From: Cheilinus undulatus
Taxonomy: Eukaryota; Chordata; Actinopteri; Labriformes; Labridae
Direction: 5' to 3'
Length of the DNA stretch: 64,000 bases
Assembly (NCBI RefSeq): GCF_018320785.1
Contig: NC_054871.1
Location: 17,232,339-17,296,338 of the forward strand
Both the position numbers and the translations under genes were made by a program. The notes beneath the pieces were generated by a model. The model did no database searches and was not told where the DNA came from. It saw only the letters and a program-made list of their open reading frames with translations. Positions within the stretch are counted from its first letter, which is position 1. Each line of letters opens with the position of its first letter. Positions 25,315 through 38,300 of the stretch are shown piece by piece.

Positions 25315-26135
25315 TAAAGCTGGGCAATTAATCAAAGAAGATTAAATTGCAGTATGTCCTGCTGAAATTTTCCAAATGTAGAAGTTGCAGTATTTCTTTG
25401 ACTTGAATTGTGTGTAAAAAAAAAATCATACAATTATCTTGCTGCAGAAGTGTTATTCTCTACATTTATTGTCAACATTGAAGCATATTTTTTATAGAAT
25501 AGAATCTTATTAAAATTACAAATAAATATAAAAATCAATAATCTCAAAAAATCCAAAATGAAATAAATATAAAAATCTTGTATTTCATATTATTGTAAAT
25601 ATTTTTCTTATTTAAAATGAACATGACCATTCCCTTCAATACAACAGTTCACACTGTATCTGCAATATGAGTTAAAACAATCACAGTAAGATTTTTTTTT
25701 TGTTTGTTTTCAAAATAGTTCAGCCCATGTTTTTGTGATGAGTGTCGCAAGGCTTTTAAACAGTTTACAAATCGGTTAATTTACCAATGTGATCGAAGTA
25801 GACAGCTATGTAATTCATACTGATTCATGCATCATGCTTAATCCAATATCCGGGCTCGGCCTACAGGAAAGAACAGTTTATGTTTAATCTTTCTAATAAA
25901 GTCTTGGTTATAGTAAAGAACGGTTTATTGATTGTGTTTGATGAAAAATACAAAGGATAAGGAACTTAAAAATAGCTGCATGTCAAATTGCAAATGCACT
26001 ATTGAAAAAAAAATGCAATTATCCAATCCAGCACACTTTATTTATGAAGCAAATTTGAAAAGTGTTGTTTGCCCTTAAAAATCTAATTAAAAACAAAGTT
26101 TTTATTAGATTATTTTCCCAAATCAATCAGCCCTA
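25315..26135. mobile_element. hAT-type MITE
   Basis: Perfect 8-bp target duplication GTAGCTAC (25307-25314 and 26136-26143). Ends are TAAAGCTGGGCAATTAATC on the left and, on the minus strand, TAGGGCTGATTGATTTGGG on the right, resembling fish elements that start TAGGGCTGGGC. AT-rich and non-coding inside. Confidence 0.8.
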
Positions 26136-26814
26136 GTAGCTACTCAGTACTTAAAGTAAACTTGAAATGAAATGCTTTTTACTTATACTTGAGTTGATTT
26201 ACAGACCAGTACTTTTTACTTCTACTCAATTAAATCTAAAACAGAATAAATGTACGTTTACCTGACTACACTGTCATATATTTTTTCCATCCTTAATTCT
26301 AAGTACCTGAAAATGTTATAAGAATAAAATAGAACAAGAACAAATCTATTTAATGCCATTGATTGACAGTCTTTTTCATTCATCAAAACTGAGTTATAAT
26401 CACTCATAATTCAAGTATTTGCCTGAAGTAGCATTGACACAAAAGTTGTTGCTAGGGTTCCTGTGGATCCTTGAAAAGTCTTAAAAAGCCTTGAATTGTA
26501 CTTTTGAAATTTAAAGCCATAAAATCTTATTTTTAATAGTGAGTGGTCTTAAATTTCAGACAAAGTCTGTCTTTATCCAATTATTGCCCACTTAAAAATG
26601 TGTTCAGCCTACCTTTATTTTGAAAGACCTCCCAGACAAAAAGTGTAACTCTCCTTTGTAATGATTTCTTAACTATTCAGATTTGAACTAGCAAACTTGC
26701 TTATATATTATGATTAGTGTCACTGTACGGTATACTGATAGAGTAGAGGGACTAAATGTGTCAGAAATCATCACATTTGGGTGTTTATGGCCAGTACATT
26801 ACTTTGCTCTCAGT

Positions 26815-27018
26815 CAGTGGTTCCCAAAGGTTTTGCATGATATGATATGATATGATATGATATGATATGATATGAGGCAAATGCAGGATTAACAAAAAAT
26901 TGTAAGGCACATGAGATTCATATCCATGCAAAATAGGCTTTTTAAAGCATGGTTTTAGTTTACTAAGTCCTAGGGCACACCTACACTTTCATCAAGACAT
27001 GCCATTTGGGAACCACTG
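26815..27018. mobile_element. Short hAT-like MITE
   Basis: Starts CAGTGGTTCCCAAAGG and ends CATTTGGGAACCACTG, clear inverted ends of the hAT type about 200 bases apart. A matching 8-bp duplication is not evident. It contains the TATGA array. Confidence 0.6.
26837..26875. repeat. (TATGA)n microsatellite
   Basis: About eight uninterrupted copies of TATGA inside the small hAT-like MITE; likely length-polymorphic. Confidence 0.9.
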
Positions 27019-28954
27019 CCCTGTAACATTAAACATTGTGTAAAAAGTACTTACAATCAGAAGCTTTTGCACTGGCCCCATGCACTGAGAAGTCTTATCT
27101 GCCTTTAATTTTTCTTAGTTCAGGTCTTAAAAAGTCTTTAATTTTACCTCATGTTGTTGTTTTAAGGTAGTATGTATTAATAATGCAGCTGAAACTATGT
27201 TTTAATACAGAAAACCCCAAGGAAGATATCTATACACAGATTCCATGATTTATTTATTAGCTGTATAATTAAAAAAAGAAACTAGTGATCCAGATTCAGT
27301 GTTAAATTACACATAATTAGACAGGCCAGTGTCCACCAGTGAATAGTAAGTTCATTGGCAGGACAGCAAACCAACTGTTCTTTTAAATCCTTACAGCAGT
27401 CTCTGCTCTTTTCTGGGCACCAGTCTCCACTATGATTCTGTCTGATCTGCGTTAGTCGTTATATAACAGCGTCCTGTTGTAGTGACTACAAGACGAATTA
27501 AACTCACTGCACTGCTTTGTAGTATATCCTAATGGAAGATCCATTCACAGGCAGGCGAACTGACAACACACTGCAACCCAGCACTAATATGTCAGTGAAG
27601 TGCTAACTTTGTACTCTATCCGTGGACCTAGAATAATGCCTTTTCCACAGATTAATTATAATTTGACTTTAAAAAAGACAATTACCACCTGAGTGCTCCA
27701 GAGGTCCACTTTAGAAACACTGGCAGTCCTCAGCAGGCACTCAGATCAAATTTTATTTTCTTTGTGTTTGTCAAAAAAGACTTTTTTATACAGATTTAGA
27801 TGTTAAAATACAACTTTTCTTAAATAATTTATATGATTTTCACAGTTTAAACAACTGTGAGGAGTTTTAATCTGATTATGGAACAGACTAAAATTGATAC
27901 TGGAGCCTTCAAATTGCCTTAAAAGCAAACAAGACTATCAGGAATAGAAATTAATATATGTACAATGTAATTTTTAACTTCTGTTTCTTTCATGTCCATA
28001 TGAAAGGGGTCAGATAAAGTGATTTACAGCAGGCTCACTGGAAGTGACCTTTCACCAGAGGAATTAAACAATTAAAACTTAAACATGTCAAAGACTGCAG
28101 GACTTTTTCAAATTGCAGATATCACATGTACAGGACAAGATAAATAAGGCAACCACAAACACCATCTGTTGTCCTGTAAAAAGCTTTCAGGAAAGCCATG
28201 AACACTACAAAACAAAAGTTACAGCTTGCGCCTTGTAACTGATGACTTCTAATACAGGAATAATAGAAGAGGTAAACATGTAGGAGATTTCAAAATGGCC
28301 AGCACAGCCTCCTCCACTGGTCCAAACACAGCTCTGTAAAACACTGCAGTTTGGATAATAGATGTGCAAGTTAAAGCAGAAATGAAAATAGCCAGCAAAG
28401 CAGGAATGCTGTATTTCAATTGTGCCCATAATCCCCCTGATGAAAACAGGAGCTGTGTAGGAAAAAGATTCAACAAATCACACAGTGGGTAAGATCGTCC
28501 CTGTTTACAGTCACAGAGGAGAGAGACAGATTGTGCTGTGTGGACTTAGACAGAGAGATGGAGAGTATAATCCCCCGTAGCAGGGAGTGGAGCTAAAGGA
28601 AGGCACGATAACACCCCCAGCAGAGAGAGACCTGCAGACCCTGCTCAGCTTCTTAGCTGTTGCCATGGACGATAATCAACTGACAGCCTTAGATTCTGTT
28701 AACTGTGCAGGTAAAATAGAAGAGACTTACATTAGATGGAATTCTTGTGAAACCAAGTTCTTGAATGGCAGATTTTTTTAACATGCCTTTTTCTTTCTAA
28801 GTTTGAAATTGAAAAAAGGAACAAGTTATACAAATTTATTTTTTGTTTTCATTGGCACATACTTCCCTTTCACATGAGGATTACTCTGTGTTTCTTTTTC
28901 TTTTATTTATTAAGAATACAGTAGAGGCAGCTAAATGTGAGTAGCACTCAAGTC

Positions 28955-30381
28955 TAGGGGACTGATTATCGGCCCGGACGATTATTGAGGCCAGCGATTT
29001 ATTTAACTAATAATCGATAAAATGAATCAATCAAAAAGTGCACTACTTAGGTTTCACTGCAAAGTGTGTCTTGCAGGCTTTTATTCACCCTCTGCAGCCT
29101 TGTGAATGTCATGTATGCAACACAATCTGATTGGCTAGAGCAGTGATACTCAACCTGCAGCTCTTCAGACGCATGTGGCTCTTCATTGACCAGTTGCGGC
29201 TCTTTTAAGGCTTACTTTAAAAAAATAACTCCTAAAAACCTTTATGAAGGGAAACACTGTCATCAGTTTTGATGAGTATACCCATTTGTGTGATCATCTA
29301 CAGGCATTACACACAGATCACATGTTGAAATAAAGTATTAATAGTCAAAGTTGTCCAAATGTGGGTGTTTTATTTGATCTTAATGTACTAAGGACAATAA
29401 ATACTGTCAAGAGAGCAGAAATATAAAACTAAAGCTCTAAAATGAGGCAGGCAGTGTCTGGGAGAGCTGCAGGTGTGAGGCAGGGCTGGTTTTAGTCATT
29501 TGGCCCAGAGCAAAGACCAATATAAGGCCCCTCCCCTTTTAGCTAAAGAATTAATAATGAGTGGAAAAAATAGAAAGCATCTCTTTTATGTTAATAAAGC
29601 CACAGAACTGCAGTAAATGCTGAGATACAAATATCCAAATAGCCAACCATAATTCATCAGCTCTTGGAAAAGCATCTCATAGCTCAAACTCAGCTCATTC
29701 TGATATCTTTAACAATCTTTAGGCCATGTGGAACTCACATAAAGCTTGTGTCGGGCCAAAGACTCATACCTTTAAAATCACCATGTTTTTTATTGCATTA
29801 ACATTAATTAAAACCCACTGACAGATGTAAAGACTGACCAACAGCACTGATTTATATGCTGTAACAACAGATCAAAATCATGAAAAATTGAGATACGAGG
29901 TTTTCGCCCTATGTTAACGATAAATAGAATTAATGTATGCTCATTATCAGTGACATATTGTTTCTTCTGACACTATACAGACATTTTTATGTAGCCTATT
30001 TGGAGTGTGGCTCTCGCTAAAGTATTTTTAAGAAAATGTAGCTCTTTGGTAGAATAAGGTTGAGTACCACTGGGCTAGAGGTCACATGAGTACTAGTGTA
30101 TCAACATTTAAGCCTCGATGCTCCTGACACAGTGAGTGTATGGCATCAACTCCTGTTTTCCAGGTTTCTACTGTGTTGCTCTGTGCCGTTGCTCATGCTG
30201 ATGGAGCTTCAACTAAGTTGTTCATTTTCCTTCATTTTTTTGATCATGCATTTGCCACATAAAGTACATTTTGTATGGAATAATAAATGCATATTGGTTA
30301 AAATATCAGTCATCAGTTTCATGAAGTACTAATAATCTTTGTTGGTATCAACCCTGAAACAACAATTTCAGTCAACCCCTA
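28955..30381. mobile_element. hAT-type element with a nested hAT copy
   Basis: Perfect 8-bp duplication CTCAAGTC (28947-28954 and 30382-30389). Ends are TAGGGGACTGATTATC and, at the right, AGTCAACCCCTA. Excluding the nested copy (29141-30072) it is about 490 bases long, with internal TAATCGATAAAATGAATC-type sequence. Non-coding. Confidence 0.8.
29141..30072. mobile_element. hAT-type MITE nested in another hAT
   Basis: Perfect 8-bp duplication GGCTAGAG (29133-29140 and 30073-30080). Ends are CAGTGATACTCAACCTGC and, on the minus strand, CAGTGGTACTCAACC. AT-rich and non-coding inside. Inserted after the outer element at 28955-30381. Confidence 0.85.
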
Positions 30382-30420
30382 CTCAAGTCCAAGACAAACT
30401 TCCCAAAAGGGGAAATAACA

Positions 30421-30540
30421 AGTATGGTATGTTATGGTATAGCTTATGGTAGGGTATGGTATTAATAGTTCAATGGTATGGTATGGTTTGATAATATGAT
30501 ATGGTATGGTATGGTATTATAATGTATCATATCATAGTAT
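30421..30540. repeat. TATGG-rich simple repeat
   Basis: Imperfect pentanucleotide array based on GGTAT/TATGG with interruptions, AT-rich throughout. Confidence 0.7.
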
Positions 30541-31125
30541 CCAGTCATATATATACACTGCCTGGTATACTGTTGCATCATATTCCTATACTCATATCAT
30601 ATTTATATATATTATATATATTTCTTAATTGTATGTAATATATTATGTAAATTGTGCCATGTGCAATTTACCAAAAATGTGAGTGCTGCCATGATTATTT
30701 GGCCTCATTTAAAAGCACCACTTACTACTGAGAGTGAGTTGCTTTATAGTATTGACTGACAGTGTGGCTGTCTGCGCTGGTGCACAGTGGTCACATGGTG
30801 GACAGCTTTAAACGCAGGGAGCTATTACTGTACCCGGCTATTAATAACACCAAAGTCCGCGCTGAGGGAAGATGCTGCTCAGTTACGTCTCACTGAAAGT
30901 CTCCAGTAGTAAATAGTCACCAGATTGTAAAGGCAGATCAAGATAATGAGCCAGACATTTTAGGTTTGCAATCATCTAACACAGAGGGCCAGAGTTTTTC
31001 AAAAATAATGATGCTTTTTTGTTGTGAAAAGCACATTTGGTATTATACCACAAAAGTGTGATAATTGAAAATTACTCAGGACATTTAGAATACAATACAA
31101 TACAATAACTTTATTAATGATTCAA

Positions 31126-31146
31126 TATTATATATATATATATATA
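31126..31146. repeat. (TA)n microsatellite
   Basis: A short, nearly pure alternating TA run followed by AT-rich sequence. Confidence 0.75.
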
Positions 31147-32236
31147 AAATTTACTCAAGTACAGTCATATTTGAGTTACATATCAAACTTTATCTTTTCG
31201 TTCAACTTTAAACTCTGCTTTAGTACATTTGAGAGGCAAAGATTGATTTATTTTACTCTGCTGCTCACATTAGTTACTTGTTAGATTTCATATCTTGCTA
31301 CTAGTTAGATAGTAAACAAAATTATTCACCATTTCCTCCTGCCTCTGTAAGTGATATGGTTTCTTCTTAAAAAGTACTTTTATTTTTAGAACATAATTGT
31401 GCATTTTATTGTCAAAACATTGAAATCTCTTCACTGTTACTTATTTTAAATATGGCTTCCTGTAGACAGGGTGGTACATCTTGTGTCTTCATTGATTCAG
31501 TCCTGTACATCAGTGTGTAGAATTCATTAAGGAAAGTCTCTTTCATCCTCTGTAATTGTCTTATGCACGACTCACTGTAACACTTTGTGTCTACGAAATG
31601 TAAACAAAGGCTCTTTGGCTATACTTCCTGGAAATGGCTTGGTCTTAATCTAAGCACATGGCAGGGGTAACAGGCATGCTAAACAACTATTCTTAATCCT
31701 CTAGCTGATGACTATGTTTGCTTTCGGAGGTCAGACAGAAGCACCCACATCCTTGTAATACTTTGACCAGGCCTTCTTGTTTTAACAGAGTATTTCTATG
31801 CCACTGTACTATTTTTACTTCTACTTCAGTATTAGGCCTGAGTGCTTCCTTTACCACCAGTCATTCAGAGACACATGGTTGGAGGAAGACAATTTTCATT
31901 GATGTTTGCTCAGTGGTTGTCAAACTGGGGGACCAGTTTTGTAATCACTGTATTTGTGTTGTCTTTTCTACGCCAATTGACCACTTCAAAATAACTCCCA
32001 TCACTCTGGCCAGTCAGAATTAAGCAGCCATTCTCAGTGACACGGATATCTTAGAAAGTTTCTATGTCAGTAAAAACTAGCCACCTACCTCCTATTAAAA
32101 CAGACGCATTTCTAAAAAAAGAACAAGACTAGGGGACTGAACATGACTCAACAATGAAAGACCACACTACTACTTAAATTAGCTGATATACACCTGTAAA
32201 TTACAGCTTTACTACTAGAGTAGGAATGACCATGAT

Positions 32237-32311
32237 GTGGGGCAACTGGGGCTCAGTACTTAGAAACGATCATCTCTCAACTGGAAGGTTTGGGGTTTGA
32301 TCCCAAATCTT
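32237..32311 (+). repeat. tRNA-derived SINE head fragment
   Basis: GGGGCTCAGTACTTAG (A-box-like), ATCTCTCAACTGGAAGG and GGGGTTTGATCCC (B-box-like) follow the order seen in the head of a common teleost SINE. The body is missing. It ends about 65 bases before the abhd8 start exon. Confidence 0.6.
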
Positions 32312-32378
32312 GTTTCACTTGTTTTCATGTGTTTGCTAACATGTTTTATGTTAATGTATACTCCACACTCTTGCAGCC

Positions 32379-35300
32379 ATGCTGACCAGTTTTATAGAGG
32401 GTCTTCTCTGCTGCCTCACCTCAAAGTCAACCAACGTGGTCGTTCCAGTTGAAACTTCCGAACCAGCTGACGGCTTTGAGTTTGTGGAGGTGAAACCAGG
32501 CCGTGTCCTTCGAGTTCGACACATCATCCCCGAACGACCGGTGGTGGAGGAACCCACGGGACAAGGCGGGAGTTACAGCTGCAAACGAAAAATCACAGTA
32601 TATCGTAATGGACAGCTTTACATCGAGAACTTGGGTGACAGGGCGAGTGGTGAGACAAAACACTATCAGAATGGGGACACAGAACCAAACAGCACTGTGG
32701 AGGTTGAACTGACAGACAGTGGTAACACCTCGCCTCCTGTCATAATGCCTGAGCCCACGTCTGAGTCGGGTTCAGCTGTAAAAGACGGGACATCCGAAGC
32801 AGCAGGAGACACTAGTGCACAAATGGAGCAGTCGCAGCAGCCTAGGAGGCGCAGGCGGAAACCGAAGCGCACTGTGATTATTGACTGTGAGAGGAAGATC
32901 TCAGCCTGCAAGGGGACACATTCAGACGTGGCTCTTTTCTTCATTCATGGAGTTGGGGGCTCACTGGACATCTGGGGGAGCCAGTTGGACTTCTTTTCCA
33001 GGCTAGGTTATGAGGTGATCGCCCCAGACCTGGCGGGGCACGGAGCCAGCTCGGCACCACAGATAGCTGCTGCTTACACTTTCTATGCCCTGGCAGAGGA
33101 TATAAGACTCATCTTTAAAAGATATGCACGCAAGAGGAATATTCTCATAGGGCATTCTTATGGGTAAGTTTAAGATCACTACATACATATTAAGTTACCA
33201 TTTAGTCATCACCAGTTCTGTGTGAAAGTCAGAGAAACTTAAAGGCCTACATGTCTTTGCCAGTAACATTTAGACATTTAAGATGGTGAGTCACGTGGTT
33301 TGATAGTGTAAGACCTCTGAATGAAAGTATTTTACAATTTAAGCAAGAGCAATATCAGCAAAATTACACTAACATGGTTAAATACACTTTTGACACAGTT
33401 TGTTGTTTAATTATTAATCTTTTGTTTTTTAAAAGTGCATAACAGTCGCTCAATTTAACTTCTTAAGTGAATCAAGTTTGTCTCCTTTTTTCCATTCGCC
33501 CATGGTCTTTACACTGTAAGATCATAAGACATATCCCCATCTCCTATGGAAGCCCAAAGCGGACATACACTATATTGCCAAAAGTATTCACTAACCTGCC
33601 TTGACATCCCATTCTTAATCCATAGGGTTTAATATGACGTCGGTCCACCCTTTGCAGCTTTAACAGCTTCAACTCTTTTAGGAAGGCTTTCCACAAAGTT
33701 TAGGAGTGTGTTTATGGGAATTTTTGACCATTCCTCCAGAAGCGCATTTGTGAGGTCACACACTGATGTTGGACGAGAAGGCCTGGCTCTTAGTCTCAGC
33801 TCTAATTCATCCCAAAGGTGTTCTATCGGGTTGAGGTCAGGACTCTGTGCAGGCCAGTCAAGTTCATCCACACCAAACTCTCTCATCCATGTCTTTGTGG
33901 ACCTTGTTTTGTGCACTGGTGCACAGTCATGTTGGAACAGGTAGGGGCCATCCCCAAACTGTTCCCACAGAGTTGGAAACATGGAATTGTCCAAAATCTC
34001 TTGGCATGCTGAAGCATTCAGAGTTCCTTTCACTGGAACTAAGGGGCCAAGCCCAGCTCCTGAAAAACAAGCCCACACCATAATCCCCCCTCCACTTTAC
34101 ACTTGGCACAATGCAGTCAGACAAGCACTGTTCTCCTGGCAACCACCAAACCCAGACTCGTCCATCAGATTGCCAGATGGAGAAGTGCGATTTTTCACAC
34201 CAGAGAACGCGTCTCCACTGCTCTAGAGTCCAGTGGCGGCGTGCTTTACACTGCTGCATCCGACACTTTGCATTGCACTTGGTGATGTATGGCTTGGATG
34301 CAGCTGCTCGGCCATGGAAACCCATTCCATGAAGCTCTCTACGCACTGTTCTTGAGCTAATCTGAAGGCCACATGAAGTTTGGAGGTCTGTAGTGATGAA
34401 CTCTGCAGAAAGTTGGCGACCTTTACACACTATGCGCCTCAGCATCCACTGACCCCGCTCTGTCATTTTACATGGCTGACCACTTTGTGGCTGAGTTGCT
34501 GTCATTCCCAATCGATTTCACTTTGTTGTAACACCACTGACAGTTGACTGTGGATTATTTAGGAGAGGAAATTTCATGACTGGACTTGTTGCACAGGTGG
34601 CATCCTATCACAGTACCACGCTGGAATTCACTGAGCTCCTGAGAGCGACCCATTCTTTCACAAATGTTTGTAGAAACAGTCTGCATGTCTAGGTGCTTGA
34701 TTGGAACTCCTGATTTCAATTACTTGGGTGGGTGAGTGAATACTTTTGGCAATATAGTGTATGTCTTTTACATTTTATTTACTCAGATTTCTGTAACAAG
34801 TTATTTCCAGTCTTTTTCTCAGGATCTGGACTTACAATTTGTTGTTACCCTAAGATAACAGTGCTGGTTTTCCCATGATAATGAGTTTATTTATTAAGAT
34901 TTCAAGAGAAATTAAGAGCAGGGTAAAATAGACTTGAGCCTGTATGGCACTTTTATAGTCCCTTGATTAGCAATGTGCCTAGGCAAGTATTTTCCATTTG
35001 GTTGGACACAAATTCTAATTGCATTTGATCAACTAGTCAAAAAACACCAAAGGGAACAGTCAATATTGAGTACCTTTTAGTTAGGAGAGGTCACAGTGGC
35101 AGTTGGTGAATGGTGTGAAGTTGGTTTGCAGAATGCTGCTATCATTAGCAATGCTAGCAACACTGGCCTTTCAGTCTCTGCAGGTAACATCCACATGCCT
35201 GCCCTGAGTATTGTACATACATAATGCTTTGGTTTTATGGGAGTATTACCTGACACAGCTTTAAAACAACTTTATCCCAATTTTCTAGATCAGATTACTG

Positions 35301-38300
35301 CTAAACCCTTCCTATGAGTTGCTATAGCTACTATCAGATAAGCATTGCTTACATCTGATTTAAGAGCATTGCGGCAGCAAGGCAGTTGTCATTCAGCAAA
35401 GCTACAGGGACAACTAGTGGCAGTCAGCTGTGTCACTGTTAAGACAGGAGGTTTGAACAGGACTGTGGGCCTGAAATTATAAAATGTCATGCTTTACCCA
35501 CTAGTAATTCTGGTACCGAAAATCGATGGTTAAGACTTTAGCGCAGGGGTGCCCAAACTTTTTCACTAAAGGTAAAATAAAAAAGGGCCACTTGGATAAA
35601 ACTAGTGTATTAGTTAGAAAGGTCCATGGTAGGTTAAGAAATGCTTAGTAATTGAGTATGCTTAAATGGCATAGACAAAGAAAAATAGCCAACCCTTGTT
35701 AGGGATTTTGGGAGGCCAGTCAGATTTCAGGGAGGCCTGGTTAGTCCTGGTGACCACTGGATCCGTGCCTTCGGTCAGGATGAGAACCACAATTGCACTA
35801 ATAGCAGGTTTCCATATTTTGGCACATAACAAAAAAAGCAAACTGCACAAAGTTGCCAAACTTTGTAGTGATGATGATGCTTGAAGATGGTTAGTGTAGT
35901 ATGCTTTACAAAATGGAACTTGAAGCTAAACAGAAAGCAGAGCAAATGAGTGGCATTCGTGCTATGATTAGCCACTGTGTATTTATTAATCTGGGCATGT
36001 AATGAGTATAGATTTTGTTTTGAATTTTAGTTAAAAAAAATTGCCATTTATGTTTTGTCTCAACTTTGTCATTAAAAAAACCACATCAACAAATTCTTCA
36101 TGTCAAAATGTTTGTTTACAAAATGAATATAGTTGCATTACCTTATGCTAAAACTAAGGAATACAATAAAATCAAGCTCAAGCTTCATGTTCTTATGTGG
36201 GCCATTTTTCGGTTAAGCCGGGTGTACACTGTGCGATTTCAAGCCGACCGTACTACGGTCATGGCAGAATGTCATCTTATACTGTGCGACTGGATTGCTT
36301 ATGACGCATGACCGTTGTGCATGAGTTGTGTGCTCACACTGTACGATCTTACGGTCGTGCACGACCTGAGTGCTCACACCGTGAGTCTGAAGTCAGGACA
36401 GACTGTGACAGAAACCTGCAGAGTTTCCTTTTTAAAAAGTCTCAGGGTCTGAGGGTGAAGTGTTTCCAGTCATATTCTCTCTCTCCCCCCCCTCTATCTC
36501 TCCCGCTTTCTCTCTCTCTCTTTCTCTCTTGCTATCTCTCTCTGTCTCTCACACACAAACAGCATTATCTCTGTGTCAGCTGCGGATCCACGGGTAGGAA
36601 TATTTCCTGCTCGTTTATTTACTTTATCACAGCGAGAGTGGAGGGGCATCAGAAAGTCATTCTAGCCGTTGTCATGGTAATTTAGGACATTGTCTGACTG
36701 TTTACAAAGGAAAACAACCCCCCAAAGTTGTTTTTTTCTGCTCACGTTTCTTCTCTCACTGTGAAATGTCTGGAGTCGTATACGACCAAAATATCAAACA
36801 TGCCAGAAATTCTCCCGACTAGTCGGGAGCAGGTCGTACAGTTGTAGTTGGGCTGTGGTCATCCATCGTATGCCCCTGTACACAGCACGAGAAACGATGC
36901 CCAATCTGACTGAGAGTTGCACAACTCAAAATTCGTGGCTGAATCGCAGGAAAATCACACACTGTACACCCGGCTTTATTTTTAGAATCTGATGGTCAAT
37001 TCAAAATGGATCAAGGGCTACATTTGGCCCTCAGGCCACAGTTTAAACACCCCTGCTTTAGCAGTTCAGCCAGCTAATCACGCACATCCCTACTACTCAA
37101 AGCAAGTTCTATACTGCATGCTACAGTCACAGTCACCCATGTATACCACATTCACACACTGATTATAGAGGCTGCTATGTGAAATTTCCATCAGTTCTGA
37201 CGCATCCAGGACTGTCCTGTTTTCAAGCTCCATGTCACAAGTCCCAACTATTATCTATAAAACACTAAAATGTTGCAGTCTGGAACAGTCCCTGTACTGG
37301 TTTTAACAGTGAAGCACCAAAACAATTCAACATGCTGGCACCACTGATTTGTCAGGGCAGCTGCGGCTTAGTAGGTAGTCAGTCATCTCTCAACCAGAAG
37401 GTAATTCCCTACAAGTACATGTTGATGTGTCCTTGGGCAAGAAAGCTTAACCCTAATTTGCTTCAACTCCTGCATCAATGTGTGAATGGGTATGTATGGG
37501 ACTAGTTCATACTGATACTTTACCATCAGTGTGTGACTGGAGTGAATGGATAAGGGTGGTCTGCAGTGTGAAAGACACTTAGAGGAGATGACTACAAAAG
37601 CTCTATACAAGCTCAAGTCCATTTACTATTAGTTTGTATGTATGTCAGTCAGTGTCATAGCTAAAGCTGTCGCTGTTGTTACCAATTGGAAAACATCCCT
37701 AAAGCACTGCAAGTCCGGGTTTAGTACTATTATCTATGCATGCATCAGTCAGTCTTGGCGTTCGACTGTTGTTTGGCCGGCCAAGATTATCGTACTGACA
37801 GGACCTGCAGTGTAACTCTAGGTAGGCTGGCTGTCATGCTAAAAAGGAGTGTGAGGCTAAACCCAGTGACAGGTAAGTTAATACAACAAACCTGTGCAAC
37901 CCCTAAGTTTCGTGTTTGCTACTGTTGAATTATTTCATTTTCAAATAAAGTTCTGGTTGATTTTAAAGACATAACTTTACATCTGCTGTGCCACTTATCA
38001 TGGTGTTGGATGGTGCACTGATGAAAAATCCACATGCAGCATGAGCTCACATATGAATTCAAGTGTCCCTATTTGATGATATGGCCACTTTAAGTTTCAC
38101 GTCTGCATGTGACTGTGAGTTAATTGTCTACCACTTAGCCACAAACATCCCGCAAAATAAAATATACTATAGAGACATGTCCTCTGAGGGCTTCCATACT
38201 CTCCCACATGTATAGAGTTCACATGAAAAGTATAAAGTAAACTTGACTAATTTCTAGATTTTTCTAGCTGTACCTTGTCTTGAATGAATACTACAGGGGT

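Larger units (their letters stand above)
26136..28954. other. Non-coding, mostly unique sequence
   Basis: AT-rich DNA with one small hAT-like element and a pentanucleotide array (listed separately). No coding exon was recognised; the short ORFs near 28.2-28.8 kb lack any family signature. Confidence 0.4.
30382..32376. other. Non-coding region upstream of the abhd8 start exon
   Basis: Contains a TATGG-rich stretch (about 30421-30540), a TA run (31126-31146) and a SINE head near its end. It is probably within abhd8 intron 1. It ends in the acceptor CACTCTTGCAG at 32376. No exon was recognised. Confidence 0.4.
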
